From an archaeon (lineage in GTDB: Archaea > Hydrothermarchaeota > Hydrothermarchaeia > JALTZZ01 > JALUTC01): a stretch of DNA of 6,328 nt. Both the position numbers and the translations under genes were made by a program. The first letter of the stretch is position 1, and every line of letters starts with the position of its first letter. The notes under the pieces were generated by a model, which was given only the letters and a program-made list of their open reading frames with translations, made no database searches and was not told the DNA's origin. The stretch covers positions 1 to 6,328 of the forward strand of contig JALTZH010000025.1 of the NCBI GenBank assembly GCA_027051265.1. Reading direction: 5' to 3'. Below, in pieces: positions 1 to 5,617 of this stretch.

Positions 1-2
1 TC

Positions 3-179
3 TGGAACAAAAGCTCTTTGGAAAAGGTTTTGCCTTTGTTAAATCTTTCGGATATCTCTGTTGAGGATTTGACAACAGAAAACCCTGTGAAATTAGACGA
101 ATTCGAAAACTATCTTTTTCTTGTTTATATATTTATATATCTCGTGAGTTCTCGATTCTCAAAGTTAAGAATAATGTAG
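3..179 (+). CDS. Possible 3' end of an unrecognised gene (partial)
   Basis: This frame is open from the left edge of the window to a TAG at 177-179 and gives 58 residues without a start. The first 36 or so residues look like ordinary protein, a mixture of hydrophobic and acidic residues with the stretch SDISVEDLTTENPVKLDEF. A hydrophobic run (YLFLVYIFIYL, residues 37-47) follows, then a short basic tail (SSRFSKLR). I do not recognise the family. The hydrophobic run and tail are encoded inside the left copy of the 117-bp repeat, so the original C-terminus may have been replaced or extended when that element arrived. The gene would converge on pelA, whose stop lies 54 bases away. The reading frame is short and could be chance, and the opposite strand is also partly open here. 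Confidence 0.4.
   Translation, partial: WNKSSLEKVLPLLNLSDISVEDLTTENPVKLDEFENYLFLVYIFIYLVSSRFSKLRIM
132..140 (+). promoter_or_regulatory. TATA-like box of the left repeat copy
   Basis: TTTATATAT matches the archaeal TATA consensus, and a second similar box (TTTATATA) starts at 124. The box is kept in the other repeat copy, 11 bases instead of 9 upstream of CTCGTGAGTTC. Initiation about 25 bases downstream would fall near 160, inside the variable centre. No plus-strand gene follows, so any transcript would be non-coding or antisense to the end of pelA. AT-rich archaeal DNA yields such boxes by chance; conservation in both copies is the main support. Confidence 0.3.
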
Positions 180-203
180 TCCAAGAGAATTTAAGCTATA
201 TCT

Positions 204-229
204 GTAGTATTGAAAGGTAGTATTGAAAG
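204..229 (+). repeat. Two tandem 13-base units, GTAGTATTGAAAG
   Basis: The unit GTAGTATTGAAAG occurs twice without a gap, at 204-216 and 217-229. The right element has three related units, at 4323-4336 (degenerate), 4337-4349 (identical) and 4353-4364 (one A short). The unit ends in ATTGAAAG, which is also the end of many archaeal CRISPR repeats and forms the 8-base crRNA tag. With no spacer between units this is not a CRISPR array. Confidence 0.75.
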
Positions 230-238
230 GGATTCAAT
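222..238. other. Perfect short inverted repeat across the pelA stop
   Basis: ATTGAA (222-227) and TTCAAT (233-238) are exact reverse complements separated by AGGGA. The hairpin spans the pelA stop codon (234-236, read on the minus strand) and the end of the last 13-base repeat unit. It might mark the 3' end of the minus-strand transcript, but no T-run follows on that strand, and archaeal termination usually relies on T-runs. Six-base stems arise easily by chance. Confidence 0.3.
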
Positions 239-1256
239 GTAATTTATATCTTAATATAGCACATATTCCTCCAAATTTTTCAACCTTTTTATTTACATCT
301 TTACTTGAAATTATATATATTTTTGATCTCATATCTCTTGCTAGTTTGAAAAAATTTTGAGGAAGTTCTTTAATGATACTTGGTGATAATAGAATTTTAT
401 CAACAGCACCATGCATTAACGCATTAACAACATCGTTTACTCCATAGGTTGCCAAGCCATCTTTTGCCAATTCTTCCAAAAATTTTTCAAATATATAATT
501 TTCTTGAACAAATCTATTTCTTTGTAAAATTTTATTTGTTATACCCCTCTTCAAAACTTCATAAATACCAGATCTTGATCCCGTTGAAACTGTTTCAATT
601 ATAAACTTATCGGCAAGTTCTTCATAATTTTCTGAAACATACTTACTAAAGATATCTTTAAAGAAACCTGGACCACATATTATAACGTTCTCAATGTTAT
701 ATCTTTGCATCAAATCTTTTATCTTTCTTATTATTTCACCAAAGTATTCTTTTAAACTTAATTCGTACGCTTTGTTATCTTTACCTGATTTTCTATTGTA
801 TATTGAAGCTAAAAATTTCAAACCATTCTTTTTCAACATCGCCACTTCACACTCATCTTCTTCTATACAAACAATCAATGCTTCCGGTGATTCTGAAATT
901 AAAATTGCTTCCTTTAATCTTTCAATCTCCCATTCACTCCATTCCTTTTTTATAATTAATTCATATCCCAATTTTACTTCGATAGTGTGATAGGAACCAT
1001 ATGTTATCAAGTTTTCAGGACCTTCTATTATTTTGCCCAATACTCTTAACGTTCCATATTGCGTTATTTCCGTTTTTTCAACCTCGATTCCTAAAAACAT
1101 TGGAACCCTTTCTGTTCTTGTTTCTTTTTTAATGACACGTGATGTTTTTCCATATACTTTATCACCTTGCTTTAATATATCTTTTAAGGCTAATAAATCT
1201 TCAGGGATTTCAACTTTTACTCTAATTTCATCCTTCTTTATAACAAATACCTTCAT
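234..1256 (-). CDS. pelA: Pelota (Dom34), ribosome rescue factor
   Basis: The product is 340 residues, the usual length for archaeal Pelota, and has its three domains. The N-terminal Sm-like domain spans about 1-125. The central eRF1-2-type domain spans about 126-250, with GPGFFKDIF at 195-203 and STGSRSGIYEVLKRG at 224-238. The C-terminal eRF1-3-type domain spans about 253-340, with ATYGVNDVVNALMHGAVDK at 269-287 and GGICAILRY at 329-337. There is no GGQ motif, which separates it from release factor aRF1. In the cytoplasm Pelota enters the empty A site of stalled or non-stop ribosomes with the GTPase aEF1A, and ABCE1 then splits the subunits (family knowledge). The start is set by the normal N-terminus and lies 29 bases inside the upstream gene, so translational coupling is likely. 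A weak AGGGAT precedes it. Confidence 0.95.
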   Translation of the reverse strand: MKVFVIKKDEIRVKVEIPEDLLALKDILKQGDKVYGKTSRVIKKETRTERVPMFLGIEVEKTEITQYGTLRVLGKIIEGPENLITYGSYHTIEVKLGYELIIKKEWSEWEIERLKEAILISESPEALIVCIEEDECEVAMLKKNGLKFLASIYNRKSGKDNKAYELSLKEYFGEIIRKIKDLMQRYNIENVIICGPGFFKDIFSKYVSENYEELADKFIIETVSTGSRSGIYEVLKRGITNKILQRNRFVQENYIFEKFLEELAKDGLATYGVNDVVNALMHGAVDKILLSPSIIKELPQNFFKLARDMRSKIYIISSKDVNKKVEKFGGICAILRYKLH

Positions 1257-1989
1257 GATTTAATCCCTTACTTTTCCAACATTTTCTAACGGTTGCTTTC
1301 ACGTTACTTCTTTCTTCAAATTCTGCTGTAATTTCAACATATTTTGGTTTAATAATCCTAATCAGGTCATTTAATATTATGTTCACAACTTCCTCGTGAT
1401 ATAATTCCTTATCTTCAAATTTTTTAAAATATCTTTTCAACGATTCGTATTCTAAAAGTTTTTCGTTTGGAATATATCTAATCCTTAACTTAGCAACGTC
1501 TCGTTTTTTCGTAATAGGACATATACATGTGAAATCTCTGTAGGTTAATTCTATTTCAACTTCACCGTAATTATTTGGAATTGTTTTTAAATCTTTTAAT
1601 TTTATATTCTTTAAAACATCTATTAATTCTGATTCATTCTTTACTATATAATTAGAAAAATATATTGGCCATGGGGATTTAACCTTATCTTTACATAAAG
1701 CAATTACATACTTACCAGTTAGATATGAAAATATTGTCTCTGCCATTGCACCAAAGCTTGGTTTAGTAACTAAGAATATTACGACGTCAGCTTCTGATAC
1801 ATATTTCAAATCGTTCTTAATTATTTTCTCACATAATTCTTTTTTGTCTCGGAAATCTTCAACATAACTATAATCCAGGTTCTTAAATTGATCAATAACT
1901 TCAAATCCTTTTTCTTTTAAAAATCTTTGTATAGATATTATTTCCTTTATGTCACCATATCCTACAGCACCTAATACGATGACCTTCAT
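1228..1989 (-). CDS. Fusion of a deoxyribosyltransferase/DNPH1-like domain with a QueF-like domain (probable archaeosine synthesis)
   Basis: Two domains in 253 residues. Residues 1-128 look like the nucleoside 2-deoxyribosyltransferase/DNPH1 fold: an N-terminal strand (MKVIVLGAVGYG), EADVVIFLVTKPSFGAMAE at 66-84 with E84 at the usual catalytic position, then GKYVIAL at 92-98. Residues 145-238 resemble QueF: FTCICP at 153-158 puts C157 at the catalytic cysteine, D164 lies seven residues on as in QueF, and YHEE at 197-200 supplies the His-Glu pair. The QueF NADPH motif, ESKSLKLY-like, survives only partly as EYESLKRY (180-187). Archaeal QueF-like proteins without that motif convert preQ0 in tRNA to archaeosine using ammonia, so this role is more likely than nitrile reduction; that is inference. 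What the first domain does here is unknown. The start lies 4 bases after the PP-loop gene, with only a purine-rich AGAAAGAA upstream. The last nine codons overlap pelA. Confidence 0.75.
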   Translation of the reverse strand: MKVIVLGAVGYGDIKEIISIQRFLKEKGFEVIDQFKNLDYSYVEDFRDKKELCEKIIKNDLKYVSEADVVIFLVTKPSFGAMAETIFSYLTGKYVIALCKDKVKSPWPIYFSNYIVKNESELIDVLKNIKLKDLKTIPNNYGEVEIELTYRDFTCICPITKKRDVAKLRIRYIPNEKLLEYESLKRYFKKFEDKELYHEEVVNIILNDLIRIIKPKYVEITAEFEERSNVKATVRKCWKSKGLNHEGICYKEG

Positions 1990-1993
1990 ATAA

Positions 1994-3010
1994 TTATTTC
2001 TTTCTAATATTAAACTTATAGATCACTTTAAATAAATCTATTATTGTTCTAGCGGCATCACTTGGTTCTTGAACACCTGCTCTAACTTCTCTTGTAATTC
2101 TTTGTATCGTATAGTATAAGAATTGAGGATTCCTCTTTAAGCATTCGAGATGCATCACACATCCGTAGGGATAGCGGTTTAAATTTAAAGGCTTAACGAT
2201 TTCTTTGATTTCTCTCTTTGTTAAACAAAAGCACGCTGGAAGATTAAGTCTAACTAAATCTTTACTCAGATAAGCTATAGCTTGACTTCCAGTTGATATA
2301 TTATCACCGAATATGACAATATGTACTCGATTCTTCTTACAGTATTCTAAGATTTTGTTTTTTATTTGTTTACTGCATTTCGTACATGGATGATATTTTC
2401 CTTTTAATGCTTCTTCATATACTTCTCTGAGATTCTCCTTCAAGAACAAATGTTTAACACCAGTATACTTAATTACTCGTTGAACGTTATCTCTCATGAA
2501 TTTTGTAAGTATAAATTCACCGGGATCTACTGTTACTGCTGTTACGTTTAAGCCTAATTTTTTAGCAAGTATTGTTGAACAACTCGAATCAACTCCTCCA
2601 GATAAAGCAACAACAGCTCTATATTCATTTTTTAACGGTATTATTTCATTTGTTCTCAAGTATTGTTGCAATACGTTTTTAAATTCCTCCAAGAATGATC
2701 TTATTTCCGAGTTGAAAAGGTATTTCTTTTCATCTATTGCTCTAATTGTTTGTTTTATTCTGAGCTTTTTCAGTAAAAGATCGTTATAAGATAGAATTCT
2801 AATTTTGTTTACGTTCAAATCTTTTAGATTTTTTTTAAGTTTACCAACCAAATATCCTTTACCAATTATCAAGGATTTATCCGTCCTATCATATCCTATA
2901 ATTGTCAACGTTCTATCATCCAAGATTACATCTCTAATTAGAGGTATATCAAAAGAACCCCAAAATTCTTTTTGTATTTTTATAATTTCGTTGAGTATTT
3001 TTTCCTTCAT
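1994..3010 (-). CDS. PP-loop ATP pyrophosphatase with KH-like N-terminus, probable tRNA-modifying enzyme
   Basis: The 338-residue product carries the PP-loop SGGVDSS at 137-143, followed by AVTVDPGEF at 158-166 and IFGDNISTGS at 233-242, in the arrangement of the adenylating PP-loop family (TtcA/NcsA/ExsB relatives). A CxxC pair (C209, C212) and further cysteines at 260, 262, 284 and 290 could hold zinc or an iron-sulfur cluster. The N-terminal third contains DRTDKSLIIGKGYLVGKL (41-58), which resembles a KH-domain GxxG loop, so RNA binding is plausible. PP-loop enzymes adenylate a base or carbonyl before thiolation or amination. The exact substrate is not visible, and it lacks the typical QueC motifs. 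It starts 3 bases after the DUF1512 gene with a good Shine-Dalgarno site and is followed after 4 bases by the QueF-like gene, which supports a tRNA-modification role. Confidence 0.8.
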   Translation of the reverse strand: MKEKILNEIIKIQKEFWGSFDIPLIRDVILDDRTLTIIGYDRTDKSLIIGKGYLVGKLKKNLKDLNVNKIRILSYNDLLLKKLRIKQTIRAIDEKKYLFNSEIRSFLEEFKNVLQQYLRTNEIIPLKNEYRAVVALSGGVDSSCSTILAKKLGLNVTAVTVDPGEFILTKFMRDNVQRVIKYTGVKHLFLKENLREVYEEALKGKYHPCTKCSKQIKNKILEYCKKNRVHIVIFGDNISTGSQAIAYLSKDLVRLNLPACFCLTKREIKEIVKPLNLNRYPYGCVMHLECLKRNPQFLYYTIQRITREVRAGVQEPSDAARTIIDLFKVIYKFNIRKK

Positions 3011-3013
3011 GAT

Positions 3014-4147
3014 TTATTTCCTCCTTTTAACTTCTGGTTCAAATTTTAAATCTTTAATTTCTTCATAACAGTTCCCAATTCCACATGTATTTCCAATTCC
3101 AACGATTAGGACGTTACCATCAGATCTTCTAATCGAATCCTTAATCTTCTGAATAACTTTATCCGAAGCTTTTGCTATCTTTTCATTCATAGGCTCTATC
3201 GCTTCCTCAGGTGACATCTTTATAATTATGGCTTCAAGTGGAATATTTAGTTCCATACAAACTTGTTCAATCTTAGCTTTTTCAGGACCAGGATCTCCTA
3301 TAGCTGCACCGATACCTTCAGAAACTTTTCCGGTTTCTTCACCTTCTAGTTTTGCAGCGGCATCTATTGTGATGACTTTCGACAACTTAACAATCTTTGC
3401 GAGATTCTTTACACCCTCGCCCGGTTTTCCAACAGTAGCCCCTGGTCCGAGAGCTTTCATAAGAAAGATTCGTTTACCATCAATAATCTCTTCTGCATAT
3501 ATACAATCTTTAGCAATTCGTTTTATTTTACCTTTATCTTTTATAAGTTTTGCAACAACATATGGTCCAATACCATCTCCTATAGGTTTACACGAAGCTA
3601 TTGCTTCAATTCCTTTCATAAGACTCTCTATAAATCTTCGTAATATTGGAATAAACATCTGTAGAACCATTGCTAATTGTAAGCTTCCTGTTTTTCTTAA
3701 TAAACCTATGTAATGTCTTATCTGTTTATTTAAGGTATGAAGAGAAATAGCTCCCTTTAACAAACTTATTGCATTTGCTTTCCATATTTCATCAATTTTA
3801 GGAGCAATAGAATCAATAAAAGTTTCTATCCTTTCTTCAGATTTATCTATAAGAAATTCTAACTTTTTTAATATACCATACGGATCTAGACTTACGGGGG
3901 GAATTACAAAGAAATCTATAAAATCTTCTATCTTTTCTCTATCTTTATAACTACCAGAACCTTTTTCTATACATACTCTGCATAGGAGATCTATTGTTCT
4001 TTTAGTATATCCATCCAATCGTCTCGATAGCGATTCCAAATCAGCAAGAACTTTGTAAAACTGTAATCTCCAGAGTAAGAATAACAATACCGTAAATAGG
4101 AAGAACCATAATATTACAGATAGTGGGTCGAATTGTTGAAATACCAT
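3014..4147 (-). CDS. DUF1512 family protein, membrane-anchored, function unknown
   Basis: The 377-residue product has one strongly hydrophobic N-terminal segment (about 8-29, SVILWFFLFTVLLFLLW), followed by a basic stretch, so it is probably anchored with the body in the cytoplasm. The middle (about 35-180) is helical. The C-terminal part is glycine-rich with strongly patterned motifs: PIGDGIGP (188-195), GPGATVGKPGEG (234-245), IDAAAKLEGEETG (261-273), GIGAAIGDPGPEK (278-290) and VGIGNTCGIGN (349-359). These match my memory of DUF1512, an archaeal family of about this length without an assigned function. The glycine loops suggest nucleotide or ligand binding, which is inference. It is the first gene of the minus-strand block, with its promoter in the divergent region. 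The Met start directly precedes the membrane segment and fits. Confidence 0.85.
   Translation of the reverse strand: MVFQQFDPLSVILWFFLFTVLLFLLWRLQFYKVLADLESLSRRLDGYTKRTIDLLCRVCIEKGSGSYKDREKIEDFIDFFVIPPVSLDPYGILKKLEFLIDKSEERIETFIDSIAPKIDEIWKANAISLLKGAISLHTLNKQIRHYIGLLRKTGSLQLAMVLQMFIPILRRFIESLMKGIEAIASCKPIGDGIGPYVVAKLIKDKGKIKRIAKDCIYAEEIIDGKRIFLMKALGPGATVGKPGEGVKNLAKIVKLSKVITIDAAAKLEGEETGKVSEGIGAAIGDPGPEKAKIEQVCMELNIPLEAIIIKMSPEEAIEPMNEKIAKASDKVIQKIKDSIRRSDGNVLIVGIGNTCGIGNCYEEIKDLKFEPEVKRRK
3019..3025 (-). promoter_or_regulatory. Shine-Dalgarno site for the PP-loop gene
   Basis: On the minus strand the sequence reads AGGAGGA, ending about 8 bases before the ATG at 3010. It lies in the last codons of the DUF1512 gene, so translation of the two genes is probably coupled. 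It supports the chosen start. Confidence 0.7.
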
Positions 4148-4184
4148 AAATAATAATAAAATTTATTAAGCGAAACCCTGCCAA

Positions 4185-4197
4185 TTTTGTATATTTC
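4185..4197 (-). promoter_or_regulatory. Candidate TATA box for the DUF1512-to-pelA operon
   Basis: On the minus strand this reads GAAATATACAAAA. Initiation about 26 bases downstream would fall near 4166 and leave a leader of about 19 bases before the ATG at 4147. Other AT-rich options exist (TTAAATAT on the minus strand near 4215-4222, CTTAATAAAT near 4161-4170), so the choice is tentative. Confidence 0.3.
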
Positions 4198-4232
4198 AGT
4201 AATTCTTAACTTTTAATATTTAATTGTTTGTA

Positions 4233-4349
4233 CTTTTTCTCACTTTGTTTATATACTTCTCGTGAGTTCCCAATCCATAGGATCTGGGGTGATATTGATC
4301 CTAGAGAGTTTAAGCTATACTTGTAATATTATAAAGGTAGTATTGAAAG
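4233..4349 (+). repeat. Right copy of the two-copy ~117-bp element
   Basis: This copy aligns with 114-229: CTTTTTCT (4233-4240), TTTATATAC (4248-4256), TCTCGTGAGTTC (4258-4269), the 21-base TTTAAGCTATA block (4299-4319) and AAAGGTAGTATTGAAAG (4333-4349). The centre, 4270-4298, differs from the left copy. It holds a stronger hairpin, TAGGATC (4278-4284) with GATCCTA (4297-4303) around a 12-base loop. An extra tandem unit (4353-4364) extends the tail. It sits in the divergent region between the DUF1512 gene and rpl18e. Finding it both here and behind pelA argues against a simple rpl18e promoter. Confidence 0.8.
4248..4256 (+). promoter_or_regulatory. TATA-like box of the right repeat copy
   Basis: TTTATATAC matches the archaeal TATA consensus and is conserved in the left copy. 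Expected initiation is near 4278, at the foot of the TAGGATC/GATCCTA hairpin. It could drive a small RNA, or the ribosomal protein operon with a leader of about 125 bases. No better TATA box lies at the expected distance from rpl18e: the AT-rich stretch at 4386-4397 is too close to the ATG. Confidence 0.35.
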
Positions 4350-4375
4350 ATAGTAGTATTGAAGGTTAATTTTTT
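4278..4375 (+). ncRNA. Candidate small RNA or structured 5' leader
   Basis: If the conserved TATA box at 4248 is used, transcription starts near 4278. The RNA would open with a 7-bp perfect hairpin (4278-4284 with 4297-4303), continue through the conserved TTTAAGCTATA block and three 13-base units, and meet a run of six T at 4370-4375, a plausible archaeal terminator. No C/D-box or H/ACA signature is clear. The same stretch could instead be the leader of the rpl18e operon. This is inference from layout only. Confidence 0.25.
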
Positions 4376-4402
4376 CTTGATAACTTTTATTAAAATATTT
4401 TT

Positions 4403-4750
4403 ATGGTAAGTAAAGTTCTAGAAGAATTAATTAAAGAATTAAAGAGAAAGAGTTTTGAGCATAGAGCAAAAATATGGAAAGATATTGCTGAAAGATTAGA
4501 AACTCCAAGAAAGAATAGAGCGGAAGTAAATGTTGGAAAAATTGCAAGATACACAAAACCAAACGATATGGTAATAGTTCCCGGTAAAGTTTTAGGTGGT
4601 GGAGAAATAAATCATCCCGTTATTGTTGCGGCGTTATCTTTTTCTAAAAAAGCTAAATATAAAATAGAGAAAGCTGGTGGTAAATGTTTAAAAATACTCG
4701 AATTAGTTGAATTGAATCCAAAAGGATCAAACGTTAAGATAATGAGGTGA
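4403..4750 (+). CDS. rpl18e: 50S ribosomal protein L18e (eL18)
   Basis: The 115-residue product is close to full length for archaeal L18e. Diagnostic segments are AKIWKDIAERLETPRKNRAEVN (split here as 22-34 and 35-43), KIARYTK (46-52), VIVPGKVLGGGEINHPV (57-73) and AGGKCLKI with NPKGSNVKIMR at the C-terminus. The protein belongs to the large ribosomal subunit and is specific to archaea and eukaryotes. It is the first gene of the conserved L18e-L13-S9-RpoN-RpoK-enolase cluster. There is no Shine-Dalgarno site before the ATG, consistent with a leaderless or atypical first gene, and no other start codon nearby gives a better N-terminus. Confidence 0.95.
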   Translation: MVSKVLEELIKELKRKSFEHRAKIWKDIAERLETPRKNRAEVNVGKIARYTKPNDMVIVPGKVLGGGEINHPVIVAALSFSKKAKYKIEKAGGKCLKILELVELNPKGSNVKIMR

Positions 4751-4751
4751 T
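4744..4751 (+). promoter_or_regulatory. Shine-Dalgarno site for rpl13
   Basis: GAGGTGAT is fully complementary to the archaeal 16S 3' end and lies 5 bases before the ATG at 4757. It contains the TGA stop of rpl18e (4748-4750), so termination and reinitiation are coupled. Confidence 0.75.
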
Positions 4752-4756
4752 AACTT

Positions 4757-5200
4757 ATGGTTAAGATTATAGATGCAACAGGGTTAATTGTTGGTAGATT
4801 AGCAAGTTATGTTGCGAAAGAATTACTCCTAGGTGAACGTATCATAATTGTTAACGCAGAAAAAGCAGTAATTTCTGGAAGAAGAAGATACTTAATAGAT
4901 GAATATAAGTATATAAAATTTGAAAGAAAGTCAGTTATTAATCCACATAGGTTTGGTCCAAAATATCCAAGTAGACCTGATGGAATTATTAAAAGAGCAA
5001 TAAGAGGAATGTTACCAAGAAAACAAGCAAAAGGTAGAAATGCTTTAAAAAGGTTACGTGTCTATATAGGAGTTCCAAGAGAGTTAAAAAACAAAGAAAA
5101 CGAGTTCATAACAATTCCTGATGCTCATGTTTCAAAGTTAAAAATTCCTAAATTTATAACGTTGTTAGAATTATCTAGAGAATTGGGTGCAAAATTATGA
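4757..5200 (+). CDS. rpl13: 50S ribosomal protein L13 (uL13)
   Basis: The 147-residue product has the family's opening, [18 protein letters not shown] (4-21), then [10 protein letters not shown] (32-41), the basic [22 protein letters not shown] segment (66-87) with the RGMLPRK core, and RLRVYIGVP (99-107). It is full length for an archaeal L13, a component of the large ribosomal subunit. The start is fixed by the strong Shine-Dalgarno site overlapping the rpl18e stop. The stop TGA overlaps the ATG of rps9 as ATGA, so the two are translationally coupled. Confidence 0.96.
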   Translation: MVKIIDATGLIVGRLASYVAKELLLGERIIIVNAEKAVISGRRRYLIDEYKYIKFERKSVINPHRFGPKYPSRPDGIIKRAIRGMLPRKQAKGRNALKRLRVYIGVPRELKNKENEFITIPDAHVSKLKIPKFITLLELSRELGAKL

Positions 5201-5607
5201 AGGATGAGAAAAAAATTGTTATATCAACAGGTAGAAAAAAATGTGCTAGAGCTAGAGCTGTAATTAGAGACGGTATCGGAAGAATTAGAATAAATAAAAT
5301 ACCAGTAGAATTATGGCAACCAGAGATGGCGAGGTTGAAAATATTGGAATTAATTACTCTAACAAAAGACTATATAAACAAAGTTGATATAGATGTTAAA
5401 GTTGAAGGCGGCGGATTCATGGGTCAAACCGTTGCCGCAATGATGGCAATAGCTAGAGGATTGGTACAATACTTTAACGATTCAAATTTAAAAGATCTCA
5501 TAGCTTCTTATGATAAAATGCTTTTAAAAGGTGATCCAAGATTTGTAGAACCTAAGAAATTCGGTGGTAGAGGAGCAAGAGCAAGATGGCAAACTTCTTA
5601 TAGATAG
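5197..5607 (+). CDS. rps9: 30S ribosomal protein S9 (uS9)
   Basis: The 136-residue product shows [17 protein letters not shown] (10-26), [20 protein letters not shown] (69-88) and the C-terminal tail [14 protein letters not shown] (123-136). The terminal SYR is the universal S9 end that reaches the P-site tRNA in the small subunit. The start codon overlaps the rpl13 stop (ATGA). A GGGTG at 5185-5189 is the likely ribosome binding site. Confidence 0.96.
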   Translation: MKDEKKIVISTGRKKCARARAVIRDGIGRIRINKIPVELWQPEMARLKILELITLTKDYINKVDIDVKVEGGGFMGQTVAAMMAIARGLVQYFNDSNLKDLIASYDKMLLKGDPRFVEPKKFGGRGARARWQTSYR

Positions 5608-5611
5608 AGGT
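5607..5611 (+). promoter_or_regulatory. Shine-Dalgarno site that decides the rpoN start
   Basis: GAGGT begins on the last base of the rps9 stop and lies 6 bases before the ATG at 5618. It supports that start over the in-frame ATG at 5564, which lies inside rps9 and would add 18 residues foreign to RpoN. Confidence 0.7.
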
Positions 5612-5617
5612 TTAAAA

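Larger units (their letters stand above)
114..229 (+). repeat. Left copy of a two-copy ~117-bp element
   Basis: This stretch matches 4233-4349 in the same orientation with nearly identical spacing. Shared blocks are CTTTTTCT (114-121), a TTTATATA box (132-139), TCTCGTGAGTTC (140-151, 12 of 12 identical), a 21-base block at 180-200 containing TTTAAGCTATA (19 of 21 identical), and AAAGGTAGTATTGAAAG (213-229, 17 of 17 identical). The centre, 152-179, is not conserved but holds an inverted pair, ATTCTC (155-160) and GAGAAT (185-190). The element lies just beyond the pelA stop and overlaps the possible partial gene at 3-179. It could be a small RNA gene with its promoter, a relic of a CRISPR leader and repeat, or a small mobile element. 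The sequence alone does not decide. Confidence 0.8.

Noticed and set aside
204-229. CRISPR array
   Set aside because: The 13-base units are directly adjacent, without the 30-45-base spacers of an array, and there are only two or three per copy.
2266-2285. Third copy of the TTTAAGCTATA block (ataagctatagc)
   Set aside because: Only about ten bases match, it lies inside the PP-loop gene, and no other repeat block is nearby.
1994-3010. Assignment of the PP-loop protein as QueC
   Set aside because: The adjacent QueF-like gene made this tempting, but the QueC motifs after the PP-loop are missing and the GDNISTGS segment and cysteine pattern are different.
3228-3713. 161-codon plus-strand open frame
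   Set aside because: It is antisense to the well-supported DUF1512 gene, and its serine-, proline- and phenylalanine-rich translation is typical of a shadow frame.
4217-4369. Open plus-strand frame through the right repeat copy
   Set aside because: It has no ATG, the possible TTG at 4295 is only one base from a ribosome-binding-like site, and the left copy does not keep the frame.
4278-4375. C/D-box small nucleolar-like RNA
   Set aside because: GTGATATTGA resembles a C box only loosely and there is no CTGA D box at a suitable distance.
5564-5617. Longer rpoN from an upstream ATG
   Set aside because: The extra 18 residues lie inside rps9, do not match RpoN, and a Shine-Dalgarno site points to the ATG at 5618.
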